From contig OX578138.1 in the NCBI GenBank assembly GCA_951213105.1, positions 63,339,040 through 63,403,039 of the forward strand: 64,000 nucleotides of DNA, read 5' to 3'. Source of the stretch: Amaurobius ferox. Its lineage: Eukaryota; Arthropoda; Arachnida; Araneae; Amaurobiidae. Shown here piece by piece: positions 34,976-46,554 of this stretch. A program made the position numbers and the translations under genes. Each line of letters starts with the position of its first letter. Position 1 is the stretch's first letter. The notes below the pieces were generated by a model, which saw nothing but the letters and a program-made list of their open reading frames with translations, searched no databases and was not told the origin of the DNA.

Positions 34976-35913
34976 TCACACTTTACAACATAGTTGAAAA
35001 GTATTTATGACTTTGTTCATTCTGTCTGGATGTCTGCCTGTCCGCGCGATGACTGCCGTAAAGATGACTTTATCAAAATGAAATTTTAGTATGTTGTTGA
35101 GACGGTCTGTGGGACATATGGGAATGAAAATGAATAATATCACCCAATTAGTTTTGGATTGAACCCCGGTTGAAAAAGTGAAATACATTGAACCCTATGG
35201 GATCTAATTTTTTCAAACATATTTTAAGCGAAATTAAAATTCACAAATTGCTTCGAAAATTTTAAGAAATATTCAAATTATCCCATAAAATGTATATAAA
35301 AATGTCAGCAAAATATGTTCGGTAGTCTTTTAAATAAAAATTAAAATAATAATGACACCCATATAATATGAGGAAATCACGTGACCCACTTCAAAATGAA
35401 ATATGGCATCCATCGTGTGTCAAAATCGTGACTTTTAAAGTTCTCTTTAATTTATATTTAGTGTTGCCTTCGTCCTGAAACTGCTTTATTTTTGCATTTT
35501 TTTCTGTGCATCTATATTCTGCGCCAACGCAGATATAATGTTTTTGAGTTTAAATGATTATCAAACTTTGAGTATTTCTACAACGAAGCCTAAATTTCAC
35601 TTATGGAGAATGTAAACACATCATGCTGTAAGATGAGTTGTATAAGAATTGCTAATATTTTTAACGCAAAATTATTTAGCTCCGGAGTCTGGATTTATAA
35701 GTGATATGAATGGAATATTCATTGCTTTTACTATTTTACTCAGATAGAGAAGCAAGCGATTTTATAGCATTGCTGATGTTTTAAGTCTCCAATTATTGTA
35801 CTATAATAATTTTAAAAATATCACTGCTGAATGTGTTGCATTTTAGAGATGTTTAAATAAAATTGCATTTCAGTTGGAAAGTGTTTCATAATCAATGCTT
35901 TATACATGATTAA

Positions 35914-35930
<17 letters not shown>
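34973..35930 (+). repeat. Interspersed family A, copy 6 (complete)
   Basis: 5' end ACAACATAGTTGAAAAGTAT; 3' end GTTGGAAAGTGTTTCATAAT and TTAATCTTC. It runs into a T tract of about 24 bases at 35919-35942. Confidence 0.8.
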
Positions 35931-35939
<9 letters not shown>

Positions 35940-35946
<7 letters not shown>

Positions 35947-36465
35947 GAAAATCGTGATTTTTAAGGAACATTTATATTCATAGTTAGTGTTACATCCGTC
36001 CTAAAACCGATTTATATTTGCATATTATCTATGTATCTAAATTGTGTGCCTACGCAATTACAATATGTTTGATTTTAAATGATCACTAAACTTTGATTAT
36101 TTCCACAACGAAGCCTAATTTTAACGTATGCAGAATGTGAACACATCAAGCGATTGTAAGATGAGTTGTATATTAACTGCTGATTATTTTAACCCAAAAT
36201 TATTTAGCTCTGGAGTTTGGAATATAAGTGATATGAATGAAATATTCACTGATTTTATATAGAGAATCAGACGATTTTATAGCATTGCCTTTCTTGAGGA
36301 AGTTTTAAGTTTCCAAGTAAAATGAATTATATTGTAGTACTGTGATAATTTTAAAAATATCACCGCTGAATGTATGGAATTTTAGAGATGTTTAAATAAA
36401 ATTGCATTTCAGTTGGAAAGTGTTTCATATTCAATGCTTTATGCATGATTAATCTTTCTTGTTTT
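35940..36465 (+). repeat. Interspersed family A, copy 7 (3' half)
   Basis: It starts at the AAAATCGTGATTTTTAAGG block in the middle of the family and runs to the normal 3' end with GCATGATTAATCTTTCTTG. Confidence 0.75.
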
Positions 36466-36479
36466 TTAATGTTGAGAGA

Positions 36480-37010
36480 TTAAGAACATTTTAAGAGTTT
36501 TAAACTTATTCCTTAACAAGAATATTTAATTTACCCACCATTTCTTAAACTAAAGCACTTTCGAAAACTAGAAACGTAGTCTAATAATTTGTAATCCTTT
36601 ATTAAAGTATCAATATTATATCAGTATTGTCTTAATTAAAATAATCTGTCCAGGAATTCCGTTCAGAGGTAGACGATATTAAATTTTAAATCCTATGAAA
36701 ATATATTATGTACTTTTGATTGGAATTCTAATAATCCGTTATCGGTAATTGATTGTTATATTATGATATACTTGTGAAAGTATTGTCTTAATAATGAATT
36801 AAAATAATAGAACAACGTTCAAGAATTCTATTCAGAGGTAGATGATATTAAATCAGTATTGTCTTAATAATGAATTAAAATAATATAACAACGTCCAAGA
36901 ATTCTTATCAGAGGCAGACGATATTAAATTTTTATTCATGTGAAAAGATATTGTATACTTCTGATTGGAATTCTAATAATCAGTTATCGGAAAAATGATT
37001 GTTGTTAGGA
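36480..37010 (+). repeat. Right direct-repeat copy and a local tandem block
   Basis: 36480-36640 pairs with 33185-33345. After it, CAGTATTGTCTTAATAATGA, AACAACGTnCAAGAATTC and CAGAGGnAGAnGATATTAAAT recur two or three times up to 36935, and a TGATTGGAATTCTAATAATC block recurs at 36717 and 36962. Confidence 0.65.
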
Positions 37011-37559
37011 TATGTTCATAGAACTTAGTCAAGGGATCTGCGCGAATTCAGTTATGTGATCTGATACAAGATTGTTTATTACCTTGAAATTTTTTTGTGC
37101 AAGAATCTACTTTAACATCATGAGCGATACAACCGTTCAACACAAAGTTTTAAGTGAAGTTTTCTTCGACCCTAATAATTCTTTAGAACTCTTTTACGTG
37201 AAAAAAAATTAGAAGACAAACACACTTTTGTGAAATATCCCACATTAATATTTTACCACAATTAAATAAAAGGTTTGAGTCAGTGTACCGTATTTGAACA
37301 AAGTTTAATGATAAGCATAAGGATTAGTTTGAGGGTGTGTTTCTAGTAATTCAGAAAGTTTCAATTTCATCTTCAAATACTGAAAGCCCACCAAAAGAAG
37401 AAGATCTGAAACTATGAATATCTGCATTCCAAGCTTGAATACGATTTATGGAATGCGTGCTATATTTATGTTACAATTTAAATTCTAAATCGAGGAGAAA
37501 GAATAAAGGAACTTGAGTCATCAAACAAGAAACGAAAAAAATAGTTCAACAATTTAAGG
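37011..37559. other. No supported feature
   Basis: AT-rich; it precedes the degraded ORF and may contain more of it in unrecognisable form. Confidence 0.3.
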
Positions 37560-37905
37560 AAAGTGTTGGATTATGAGTTGGCATTGAGCAGGGAATGGGA
37601 GCAATGAATGATGGCAGCACTACCAGAAAGTTTTTGAGAACTCCTCTGAAATGGCCGAAATTACACAAATTGAAGAAAAATGAATGTAAAAAGCTTTACT
37701 GGTTATCTTATAAACGATTTCTTATTGTGCTATTGATGGAGATGAATTTGGATGTATACCTCGGGAAATAAATAATTTAGATATTTTGCTATATCCCTAG
37801 TATAACATACCAGCAAATTCTTATGCCCATGGTATTATGTACGGAAAAGAAGTAATAGGCTATGCTGCTTTGCCTATAGGCTCACTCTTGGAAGAAGGTA
37901 GGTTC
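37560..37905 (+). pseudogene. Degraded fragment of a multi-copy arthropod (transposon-like) ORF
   Basis: Broken frames can be read in pieces: around 37585-37650 a glycine-rich start followed by an asparagine-aspartate-glycine motif and RKFFENSSEMAEIT; around 37790-37880 a YP-x-YN-IPA stretch, then EVIGYAALPIGSLLEE. The order and spacing remind me of an uncharacterised multi-copy protein of arthropod genomes (a FF/EIT motif, then an LYPWYY-like motif, then an LPIG-LSEEA-like motif). That is from memory and unnamed. It has several stops and frame changes and is cut off by the minisatellite. A protein-level search of 37500-37910 would settle it. Confidence 0.4.
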
Positions 37906-40900
37906 ACTCTCAGGGGTTCACTCCCTATAGGTTCACTCTCAGGGGTTCACACATAGGTTCACTCTCAGGAGTTCACTCCCTATAGGTTCCCTCTCAGGGG
38001 TTCACTCCCTATAGGTTCACTCTCAGGGGTTCACACATAGGTTCCCTCTCAGGGGTTCACTCCCTATAGGTTCCCTCTCAGGGGTTCACTCCCTATAGGT
38101 TCACTCTCAGGGGTTCACTCCCTATAGGTTCCCTCTCAGGGGTTCACTCCCTATAGGTTCCCTCTCAGGGGTTCACTCCCTATAGGTTCACTCTCAGGGG
38201 TTCACACATAGGTTCCCTCTCAGGGGTTCACTCCCTATAGGTTCACTCTCAGGGGTTCACACATAGGTTCCCTCTCAGGGGTTCACTCCCTATAGGTTCC
38301 CTCTCAGGGGTTCACTCCCTATAGGTTCACTCTCAGGGGTTCACTCCCTATAGGTTCCCTCTCAGGGGTTCACTCCCTATAGGTTCCCTCTCAGGGGTTC
38401 ACTCCCTATAGGTTCACTCTCAGGGGTTCACACATAGGTTCCCTCTCAGGGGTTCACTCCCTATAGGTTCACTCTCAGGGGTTCACTCCCTATAGGTTCC
38501 CTCTCAGGGGTTCACTCCCTATAGGTTCACTCTCAGGGGTTCACACATAGGTTCCCTCTCAGGGGTTCACTCCCTATAGGTTCACTCTCAGGGGTTCACT
38601 CCCTATAGGTTCCCTCTCAGGGGTTCACTCCCTATAGGTTCCCTCTCAGGGGTTCACACATAGGTTCCCTCTCAGGGGTTCACTCCCTATAGGTTCCCTC
38701 TCAGGGGTTCACTCCCTATAGGTTCACTCTCAGGGGTTCACTCCCTATAGGTTCCCTCTCAGGGGTTCACTCCCTATAGGTTCCCTCTCAGGGGTTCACT
38801 CCCTATAGGTTCACTCTCAGGGGTTCACACATAGGTTCCCTCTCAGGGGTTCACTCCCTATAGGTTCACTCTCAGGGGTTCACTCCCTATAGGTTCCCTC
38901 TCAGGGGTTCACTCCCTATAGGTTCCCTCTCAGGGGTTCACTCCCTATAGGTTCACTCTCAGGGGTTCACACATAGGTTCCCTCTCAGGGGTTCACTCCC
39001 TATAGGTTCACTCTCAGGGGTTCACTCCCTATAGGTTCCCTCTCAGGGGTTCACTCCCTATAGGTTCCCTCTCAGGGGTTTACTCCCTATAGGTTTACTC
39101 TCAGGGGTTCACTCATAGGTTCACTCTCAGGGGTTCACTCCCTATAGGTTCCCTCTCAGGGGTTCACTCCCTATAGGTTCCCTCTCAGGGGTTCACTCCC
39201 TATAGGTTCACTCTCAGGGGTTCACACATAGGTTCCCTCTCAGGGGTTCACTCCCTATAGGTTCCCTCTCAGGGGTTCACTCCCTATAGGTTCCCTCTCA
39301 GGGGTTCACTCCCTATAGGTTCACTCTCAGGGGTTCACACATAGGTTCCCTCTCAGGGGTTCACTCCCTATAGGTTCCCTCTCAGGGGTTCACTCCCTAT
39401 AGGTTCACTCTCAGGGGTTCACTCCCTATAGGTTCCCTCTCAGGGGTTCACTCCCTATAGGTTCACTCTCAGGGGTTCACACATAGGTTCCCTCTCAGGG
39501 GTTCACTCCCTATAGGTTCACTCTCAGGGGTTCACTCCCTATAGGTTCCCTCTCAGGGGTTCACTCCCTATAGGTTCACTCTCAGGGGTTCACACATAGG
39601 TTCCCTCTCAGGGGTTCACTCCCTATAGGTTCACTCTCAGGGGTTCACTCCCTATAGGTTCCCTCTCAGGGGTTCACTCCCTATAGGTTCCCTCTCAGGG
39701 GTTCACACATAGGTTCCCTCTCAGGGGTTCACTCCCTATAGGTTCACTCTCAGGGGTTCACTCCCTATAGGTTCCCTCTCAGGGGTTCACTCCCTATAGG
39801 TTCCCTCTCAGGGGTTCACTCCCTATAGGTTCACTCTCAGGGGTTCACACATAGGTTCCCTCTCAGGGGTTCACTCCCTATAGGTTCCCTCTCAGGGGTT
39901 CACTCCCTATAGGTTCACTCTCAGGGGTTCACACATAGGTTCCCTCTCAGGGGTTCACTCCCTATAGGTTCACTCTCAGGGGTTCACTCCCTATAGGTTC
40001 CCTCTCAGGGGTTCACTCCCTATAGGTTCACTCTCAGGGGTTCACACATAGGTTCCCTCTCAGGGGTTCACTCCCTATAGGTTCACTCTCAGGGGTTCAC
40101 TCCCTATAGGTTCCCTCTCAGGGGTTCACTCCCTATAGGTTCACTCTCAGGGGTTTACTCCCTATAGGTTTACTCTCAGGGGTTCACTCATAGGTTTACT
40201 CTTAGGGGTTCACTCCCTATAGGTTCCCTCTCAGGGGTTCACTCCCTATAGGTTCCCTCTCAGGGGTTCACTCCCTATAGGTTCACTCTCAGGGGTTCAC
40301 ACATAGGTTCCCTCTCAGGGGTTCACTCCCTATAGGTTCACTCTCAGGGGTTCACTCCCTATAGGTTCCCTCTCAGGGGTTCACTCCCTATAGGTTCCCT
40401 CTCAGGGGTTTACTCCCTATAGGTTTACTCTCAGGGGTTCACTCATAGGTTTACTCTTAGGGGTTCACTCCCTATAGGTTCAGTCTCAGGGGTTCACTCC
40501 CTATAGGTTCACTCTCAGGGGTTTACTCCCTATAGGTTTACTCTCAGGGGTTCACTCATAGGTTTACTCTTAGGGGTTCACTCCCTATAGGTTCCCTCTC
40601 AGGGGTTCACTCCCTATAGGTTCCCTCTCAGGGGTTCACTCCCTATAGGTTCCCTCTCAGGGGTTCACTCCCTATAGGTTCCCTCTCAGGGGTTCACTCC
40701 CTATAAGTTCACTCTCAGGGGTTTACTCCCTATAGTTTTACTCTCAGGGGTTCACTCATAGGTTCACTCTTAGGGGTTCACTCCCTATAGGTTCACTCTC
40801 AGGGGTTCACTCCCTATAGGTTCACTCTCAGGGGTTCAGTCCCTATAGGTTCCCTCTCAGGGGTTCACTCCCTATAGTTCACTCTCAGGGGTTCACACAT

Positions 40901-43900
40901 AGGTTCCCTCTCAGGGGTTCACTCCCTATAGGTTCACTCTCAGGGGTTCACTCCCTATAGGTTCCCTCTCAGGGGTTCACTCCCTATAGGTTCACTCTCA
41001 GGGGTTTACTCCCTATAGGTTTACTCTCAGGGGTTCACTCATAGGTTTACTCTTAGGGGTTCACTCCCTATAGGTTCCCTCTCAGGGGTTCACTCCCTAT
41101 AGGTTCCCTCTCAGGGGTTCACTCCCTATAGGTTCACTCTCAGGGGTTCACACATAGGTTCCCTCTCAGGGGTTCACTCCCTATAGGTTCACTCTCAGGG
41201 GTTCACTCCCTATAGGTTCCCTCTCAGGGGTTCACTCCCTATAGGTTCACTCTCAGGGGTTTACTCCCTATAGGTTTACTCTCAGGGGTTCACTCATAGG
41301 TTTACTCTTAGGGGTTCACTCCCTATAGGTTCCCTCTCAGGGGTTCACTCCCTATAGGTTCCCTCTCAGGGGTTCACTCCCTATAGGTTCACTCTCAGGG
41401 GTTCACACATAGGTTCCCTCTCAGGGGTTCACTCCCTATAGGTTCCCTCTCAGGGGTTCACTCCCTATAGGTTCACTCTCAGGGGTTTACTCCCTATAGG
41501 TTTACTCTCAGGGGTTCACTCATAGGTTCACTCTTAGGGGTTCACTCCCTATAGGTTCACTCTCAGGGGTTCACTCCCTATAGGTTCACTCTCAGGGGTT
41601 CACTCCCTATAGGTTCCCTCTCAGGGGTTCACTCCCTATAGTTCACTCTCAGGGGTTCACACATAGGTTCCCTCTCAGGGGTTCACTCCCTATAGGTTCA
41701 CTCTCAGGGGTTCACTCCCTATAGGTTCCCTCTCAGGGGTTCACTCCCTATAGGTTCACTCTCAGGGGTTTACTCCCTATAGGTTTACTCTCAGGGGTTC
41801 ACTCATAGGTTTACTCTTAGGGGTTCACTCCCTATAGGTTCCCTCTCAGGGGTTCACTCCCTATAGGTTCCCTCTCAGGGGTTCACTCCCTATAGGTTCA
41901 CTCTCAGGGGTTCACACATAGGTTCCCTCTCAGGGGTTCACTCCCTATAGGTTCACTCTCAGGGGTTCACTCCCTATAGGTTCCCTCTCAGGGGTTCACT
42001 CCCTATAGGTTCCCTCTCAGGGGTTTACTCCCTATAGGTTTACTCTCAGGGGTTCACTCATAGGTTTACTCTTAGGGGTTCACTCCCTATAGGTTCCCTC
42101 TCAGGGGTTCACTCCCTATAGGTTCCCTCTCAGGGGTTCACTCCCTATAGGTTCACTCTCAGGGGTTCACACATAGGTTCCCTCTCAGGGGTTCACTCCC
42201 TATAGGTTCACTCTCAGGGGTTCACTCCCTATAGGTTCCCTCTCAGGGGTTCACTCCCTATAGGTTCACTCTCAGGGGTTTACTCCCTATAGGTTTACTC
42301 TCAGGGGTTCACTCATAGGTTTACTCTTAGGGGTTCACTCCCTATAGGTTCCCTCTCAGGGGTTCACTCCCTATAGGTTCCCTCTCAGGGGTTCACTCCC
42401 TATAGGTTCACTCTCAGGGGTTCACACATAGGTTCCCTCTCAGGGGTTCACTCCCTATAGGTTCACTCTCAGGGGTTCACTCCCTATAGGTTCCCTCTCA
42501 GGGGTTCACTCCCTATAGGTTCACTCTCAGGGGTTTACTCCCTATAGGTTTACTCTCAGGGGTTCACTCATAGGTTTACTCTTAGGGGTTCACTCCCTAT
42601 AGGTTCCCTCTCAGGGGTTCACTCCCTATAGGTTCCCTCTCAGGGGTTCACTCCCTATAGGTTCACTCTCAGGGGTTCACACATAGGTTCCCTCTCAGGG
42701 GTTCACTCCCTATAGGTTCACTCTCAGGGGTTCACTCCCTATAGGTTCCCTCTCAGGGGTTCACTCCCTATAGGTTCCCTCTCAGGGGTTTACTCCCTAT
42801 AGGTTTACTCTCAGGGGTTCACTCATAGGTTTACTCTTAGGGGTTCACTCCCTATAGGTTCCCTCTCAGGGGTTCACTCCCTATAGGTTCCCTCTCAAGG
42901 GTTCACTCCCTATAGGTTCACTCTCAGGGGTTCACACATAGGTTCCCTCTCAGGGGTTCACTCCCTATAGGTTCCCTCTCAGGGGTTCACTCCCTATAGG
43001 TTCCCTCTCAGGGGTTCACTCCCTATAGGTTCACTCTCAGGGGTTCACACATAGGTTCCCTCTCAGGGGTTCACTCCCTATAGGTTCACTCTCAGGGGTT
43101 CACTCCCTATAGGTTCCCTCTCAGGGGTTCACTCCCTATAGGTTCCCTCTCAGGGGTTTACTCCCTATAGGTTTACTCTCAGGGGTTCACTCATAGGTTT
43201 ACTCTTAGGGGTTCACTCCCTATAGGTTCCCTCTCAGGGGTTCACTCCCTATAGGTTCCCTCTCAGGGGTTCACTCCCTATAGGTTCACTCTCAGGGGTT
43301 CACACATAGGTTCCCTCTCAGGGGTTCACTCCCTATAGGTTCACTCTCAGGGGTTCACTCCCTATAGGTTCCCTCTCAGGGGTTCACTCCCTATAGGTTC
43401 ACTCTCAGGGGTTTACTCCCTATAGGTTTACTCTCAGGGGTTCACTCATAGGTTTACTCTTAGGGGTTCACTCCCTATAGGTTCCCTCTCAGGGGTTCAC
43501 TCCCTATAGGTTCCCTCTCAGGGGTTCACTCCCTATAGGTTCACTCTCAGGGGTTTACTCCCTATAGGTTTACTCTCAGGGGTTCACTCATAGGTTTACT
43601 CTTAGGGGTTCACTCCCTATAGGTTCCCTCTCAGGGGTTCACTCCCTATAGGTTCCCTCTCAGGGGTTCACTCCCTATAGGTTCACTCTCAGGGGTTCAC
43701 ACATAGGTTCCCTCTCAGGGGTTCACTCCCTATAGGTTCACTCTCAGGGGTTCACTCCCTATAGGTTCCCTCTCAGGGGTTTACTCCCTATAGGTTTACT
43801 CTCAGGGGTTCACTCATAGGTTTACTCTTAGGGGTTCACTCCCTATAGGTTCCCTCTCAGGGGTTCACTCCCTATAGGTTCCCTCTCAGGGGTTCACTCC

Positions 43901-44655
43901 CTATAGGTTCACTCTCAGGGGTTCACACATAGGTTCCCTCTCAGGGGTTCACTCCCTATAGGTTCACTCTCAGGGGTTCACTCCCTATAGGTTCCCTCTC
44001 AGGGGTTTACTCCCTATAGGTTTACTCTCAGGGGTTCACTCATAGGTTTACTCTTAGGGGTTCACTCCCTATAGGTTCCCTCTCAGGGGTTCACTCCCTA
44101 TAGGTTCCCTCTCAGGGGTTCACTCCCTATAGGTTCACTCTCAGGGGTTCACACATAGGTTCCCTCTCAGGGGTTCACTCCCTATAGGTTCACTCTCAGG
44201 GGTTCACTCCCTATAGGTTCCCTCTCAGGGGTTTACTCCCTATAGGTTTACTCTCAGGGGTTCACTCATAGGTTTACTCTTAGGGGTTCACTCCCTATAG
44301 GTTCCCTCTCAGGGGTTCACTCCCTATAGGTTCCCTCTCAGGGGTTCACTCCCTATAGGTTCCCTCTCAGGGGTTCACTCCCTATAGGTTCACTCTCAGG
44401 GGTTCACACATAGGTTCCCTCTCAGGGGTTCACTCCCTATAGGTTCACTCTCAGGGGTTCACTCCCTATAGGTTCCCTCTCAGGGGTTCACTCCCTATAG
44501 GTTCACTCTCAGGGGTTCACTCCCTATAGGTTCCCTCTCAGGGGTTTACTCCCTATAGGTTTACTCTCAGGGGTTCACTCATAGGTTTACTCTTAGGGGT
44601 TCACTCCCTATAGGTTCCCTCTCAGGGGTTCACTCCCTATAGGTTCACTCCCAGG
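37889..44655 (+). repeat. 6.7-kb minisatellite, 29- and 26-bp units, with higher-order repeats
   Basis: The 29-bp unit is TATAGGTTCCCTCTCAGGGG plus TTCACTCCC; 26-bp variants have TTCACACATAGG or TTCACTCATAGG at the junction. Common variants are CCCTC or CACTC in the middle, and a T-rich type (GGTTTACTCC, TTACTCTTAGGGG) found mainly after 40150. Taking GGGTTTACTCCC as landmark, positions 41771, 42026, 42281, 42536 and 42791 are exactly 255 bp apart (7x29 + 2x26), and 43556, 43782, 44008 and 44234 exactly 226 bp apart (6x29 + 2x26). The unit length is not a multiple of three and the array has no long frame. By length there are about 235-240 units. Confidence 0.97.
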
Positions 44656-44838
44656 GAAACGAAGAGCGGATAATCTGACCATGTTGGAGAAAGCCCGGTC
44701 ATCTCTCCAATCCAGCTGCATTGGTCGATCAGCACACGACCATCATACCTAAGGCTACTGTCTGGAAATCTATCTACTATGATAGCTGATCTCCCCTACT
44801 TTTGCTACAATTCACTAACGTTTATTTATTACAAACAG

Positions 44839-45319
44839 TACGTCAACACGTTTGCAAGAGTGGTCAACGAAATGTATTGCCTATGCTGCCATGCCTTCAA
44901 GAATATATTTAGCAGCATGATACTGCCAGATCTCAGACCACTGGGAAACTCTCGCAATAATGTTTCTTTTGGATTCATGCCTTTCAACTGCCAGCCAGAC
45001 AAAATTTTGGCCTATCAAAGAAATCTGGGATATACTAGTAAGATAGTCAAAGCCATCACTGGATGTTTTTTTGTTTTGAGACCCAGACCGCCCGACCTAC
45101 CAGAAAGGTGTAAGGTAACCATTCATCACACTGGATGTGACCGAACAAACTCAACAAATGCAGAAAAACTGGCAGAATCTGCCGCAAGGCAGACCAACAT
45201 TAGACTGTTTTTGGATTTCTATGCCGCGCAATATGTCTCCTTGCTTCGCCGCCAGGTGGATTTTCTACGTGCCTATTATGTTTCCACTGAGTGAAAAAAT
45301 GCTCTTTTACAATGAAAAT
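44839..45319 (+). pseudogene. Candidate host exon, broken by a SINE tail insertion
   Basis: An acceptor-like TTTATTTATTACAAACAG precedes 44839 and a donor-like GTAAGC starts at 45320. Between them lies the most protein-like composition in the window: few stops, with Cys, Trp and Pro well represented. The first part reads in the frame of the 44779-45294 ORF and includes the motif FMPFNCQPDKILAYQR. After 45138 the protein-like reading is in the frame of 45137-45487 and includes the motif TLDCFWISMPRN. The two frames are separated by the insertion at 45067-45123 and a 2-base (CA) difference between its flanking repeats. As it stands, neither frame crosses the exon. I do not recognise the family. 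It could be a pseudogene, an allele broken by the insertion, or a chance frame. Confidence 0.4.
45067..45123 (-). mobile_element. Tail-only SINE fragment in the candidate exon
   Basis: The plus strand reads TTGAGACCCAGACCGCCCGA through ACCAGAAAGGTGTAAGGTAA, i.e. the 3' tail only, ending before the second half of the hairpin. Flanks are CATCACTGGATGT (45054-45066) and CATCACACTGGATGT (45124-45138): a target duplication that differs by one CA. An unusual run of T lies next to the tail in place of the AAC repeat. Confidence 0.8.
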
Positions 45320-45925
45320 GTAAGCACTTTTTTATCTTTGCATGCTCGTGTGCAATGGTTTCATGGCGATAAAGGATTTTTTTTTCTCAGTATGTCGATT
45401 TATTTTTTGTTGTTTTTTTCGCATCAGAGTGTATATCGCAATGCAGCAATTTTATATTTGGCCTTAATGTATAATTCGAATTTCTAATAGTTTTTAATTT
45501 CACTAACAGCAATATATATGATCACCAATCTTTCAAAGGAAATCACTCGTTACACGTATTCCTTTTATCTGCTTCATAAATCTCTATTGTTTTCTGTTCA
45601 AAGAACTGATTGACGCTGCATTTCGGCGAGAGCATGGATAGGAAACCGATGCCAGCTGGACTCATACCAAGTGTGCTTGCACTCAAGTGTGGGACGGAGT
45701 TCAAGATTTTTCAATGTCTTCCGTACAAATAAATTAAATTTCTGAAATTTTGTTACACTATTATATAAAATATAACTCAAATGTAGACCGCCATGACTTT
45801 CTTTACAGAGACTTTTTCTGTTTTTTCTCCCCCCTTTTAATATAGTGGAACCTTCTATACCGAGCCTGAATTTATTTTTTTTTTACGTTTCCATTCAATG
45901 TAAATTTAACTCCAATTTGCTAGTT
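45320..45925. other. Possible intron and terminal exon region, unproven
   Basis: After the donor-like GTAAGC there is AT-rich sequence. At 45603 a TTTTCTGTTCAAAG acceptor-like run is followed by a short frame to a stop at 45639-45641, and AATAAA occurs at 45728-45733. This would fit a small last exon with a polyadenylation signal, but each motif is common in AT-rich DNA. Confidence 0.2.
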
Positions 45926-45929
45926 CTTC

Positions 45930-46270
45930 TGAAAATTAGATATAACACAGTAAATTTTAAAATCGAAAGTGACATCTTTTGAATCAGAGGTGGAAATCCT
46001 TAGTGAGACCCTCAGCTCCACCAACATTTGAAGATGAATCTATAATAGTCATCATCTGAGTTCAATATATAGACAATTCTGAAAAAATGTTTCAAAGAAA
46101 TCTTTTGGACTGGAAGAGGAAAAAATCGGATTTGGAAATTCTTAGTGAATACCCTTATCCCCTAAGAAACTTGATTCGGAAGCCATATCAATCATTATCT
46201 AAGCGTTATCTATTGCCAATTCTGAGAAATATACTAATGTCTAAAATTATCTTAGCATGCACAAAAACAC
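45930..46270 (+). repeat. Family E fragments
   Basis: Two diverged units with GGAAATCCTTAGTGAGACCC, a TCATCATCTGAG block and GGAAATTCTTAGTGAATACC, as in 22.7-24.9 kb. The 72-codon frame at 46087-46305 lies within it and is not considered coding. Confidence 0.55.
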
Positions 46271-46554
46271 CGATTTCTCAACAACTGTTCAATATAATTG
46301 AATGAATTTTTTGAGAGCCATACATAGCATTATAGCATATAAATGCAAGCTGAAAAATCATATATGAGTGTATAATACCATACTAAACTAATTACGAAGC
46401 AATTAATATAAAACAGTAATTGAAATAATGTGTGATAAGAACATTTTAGAAAATTAGCTGGAGTGCAGCTCAACTCGACTTTCTCATAGAATCTATTTTT
46501 TTTTTTTTTTTCAAATTTTACAAGAAAGGAACTTCTAATCATTTGGACCTACGA

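Noticed and set aside
37889..44655. A CRISPR-like array or a coding repeat gene
   Set aside because: There are no unique spacers: the units are contiguous 29/26-bp repeats. Unit length is not a multiple of three and no long frame exists.
45137..45487. A free-standing 116-codon gene
   Set aside because: The start codon falls at the retroposon border and the frame continues past a good splice-donor-like GTAAGC; I prefer a broken exon, with modest confidence.
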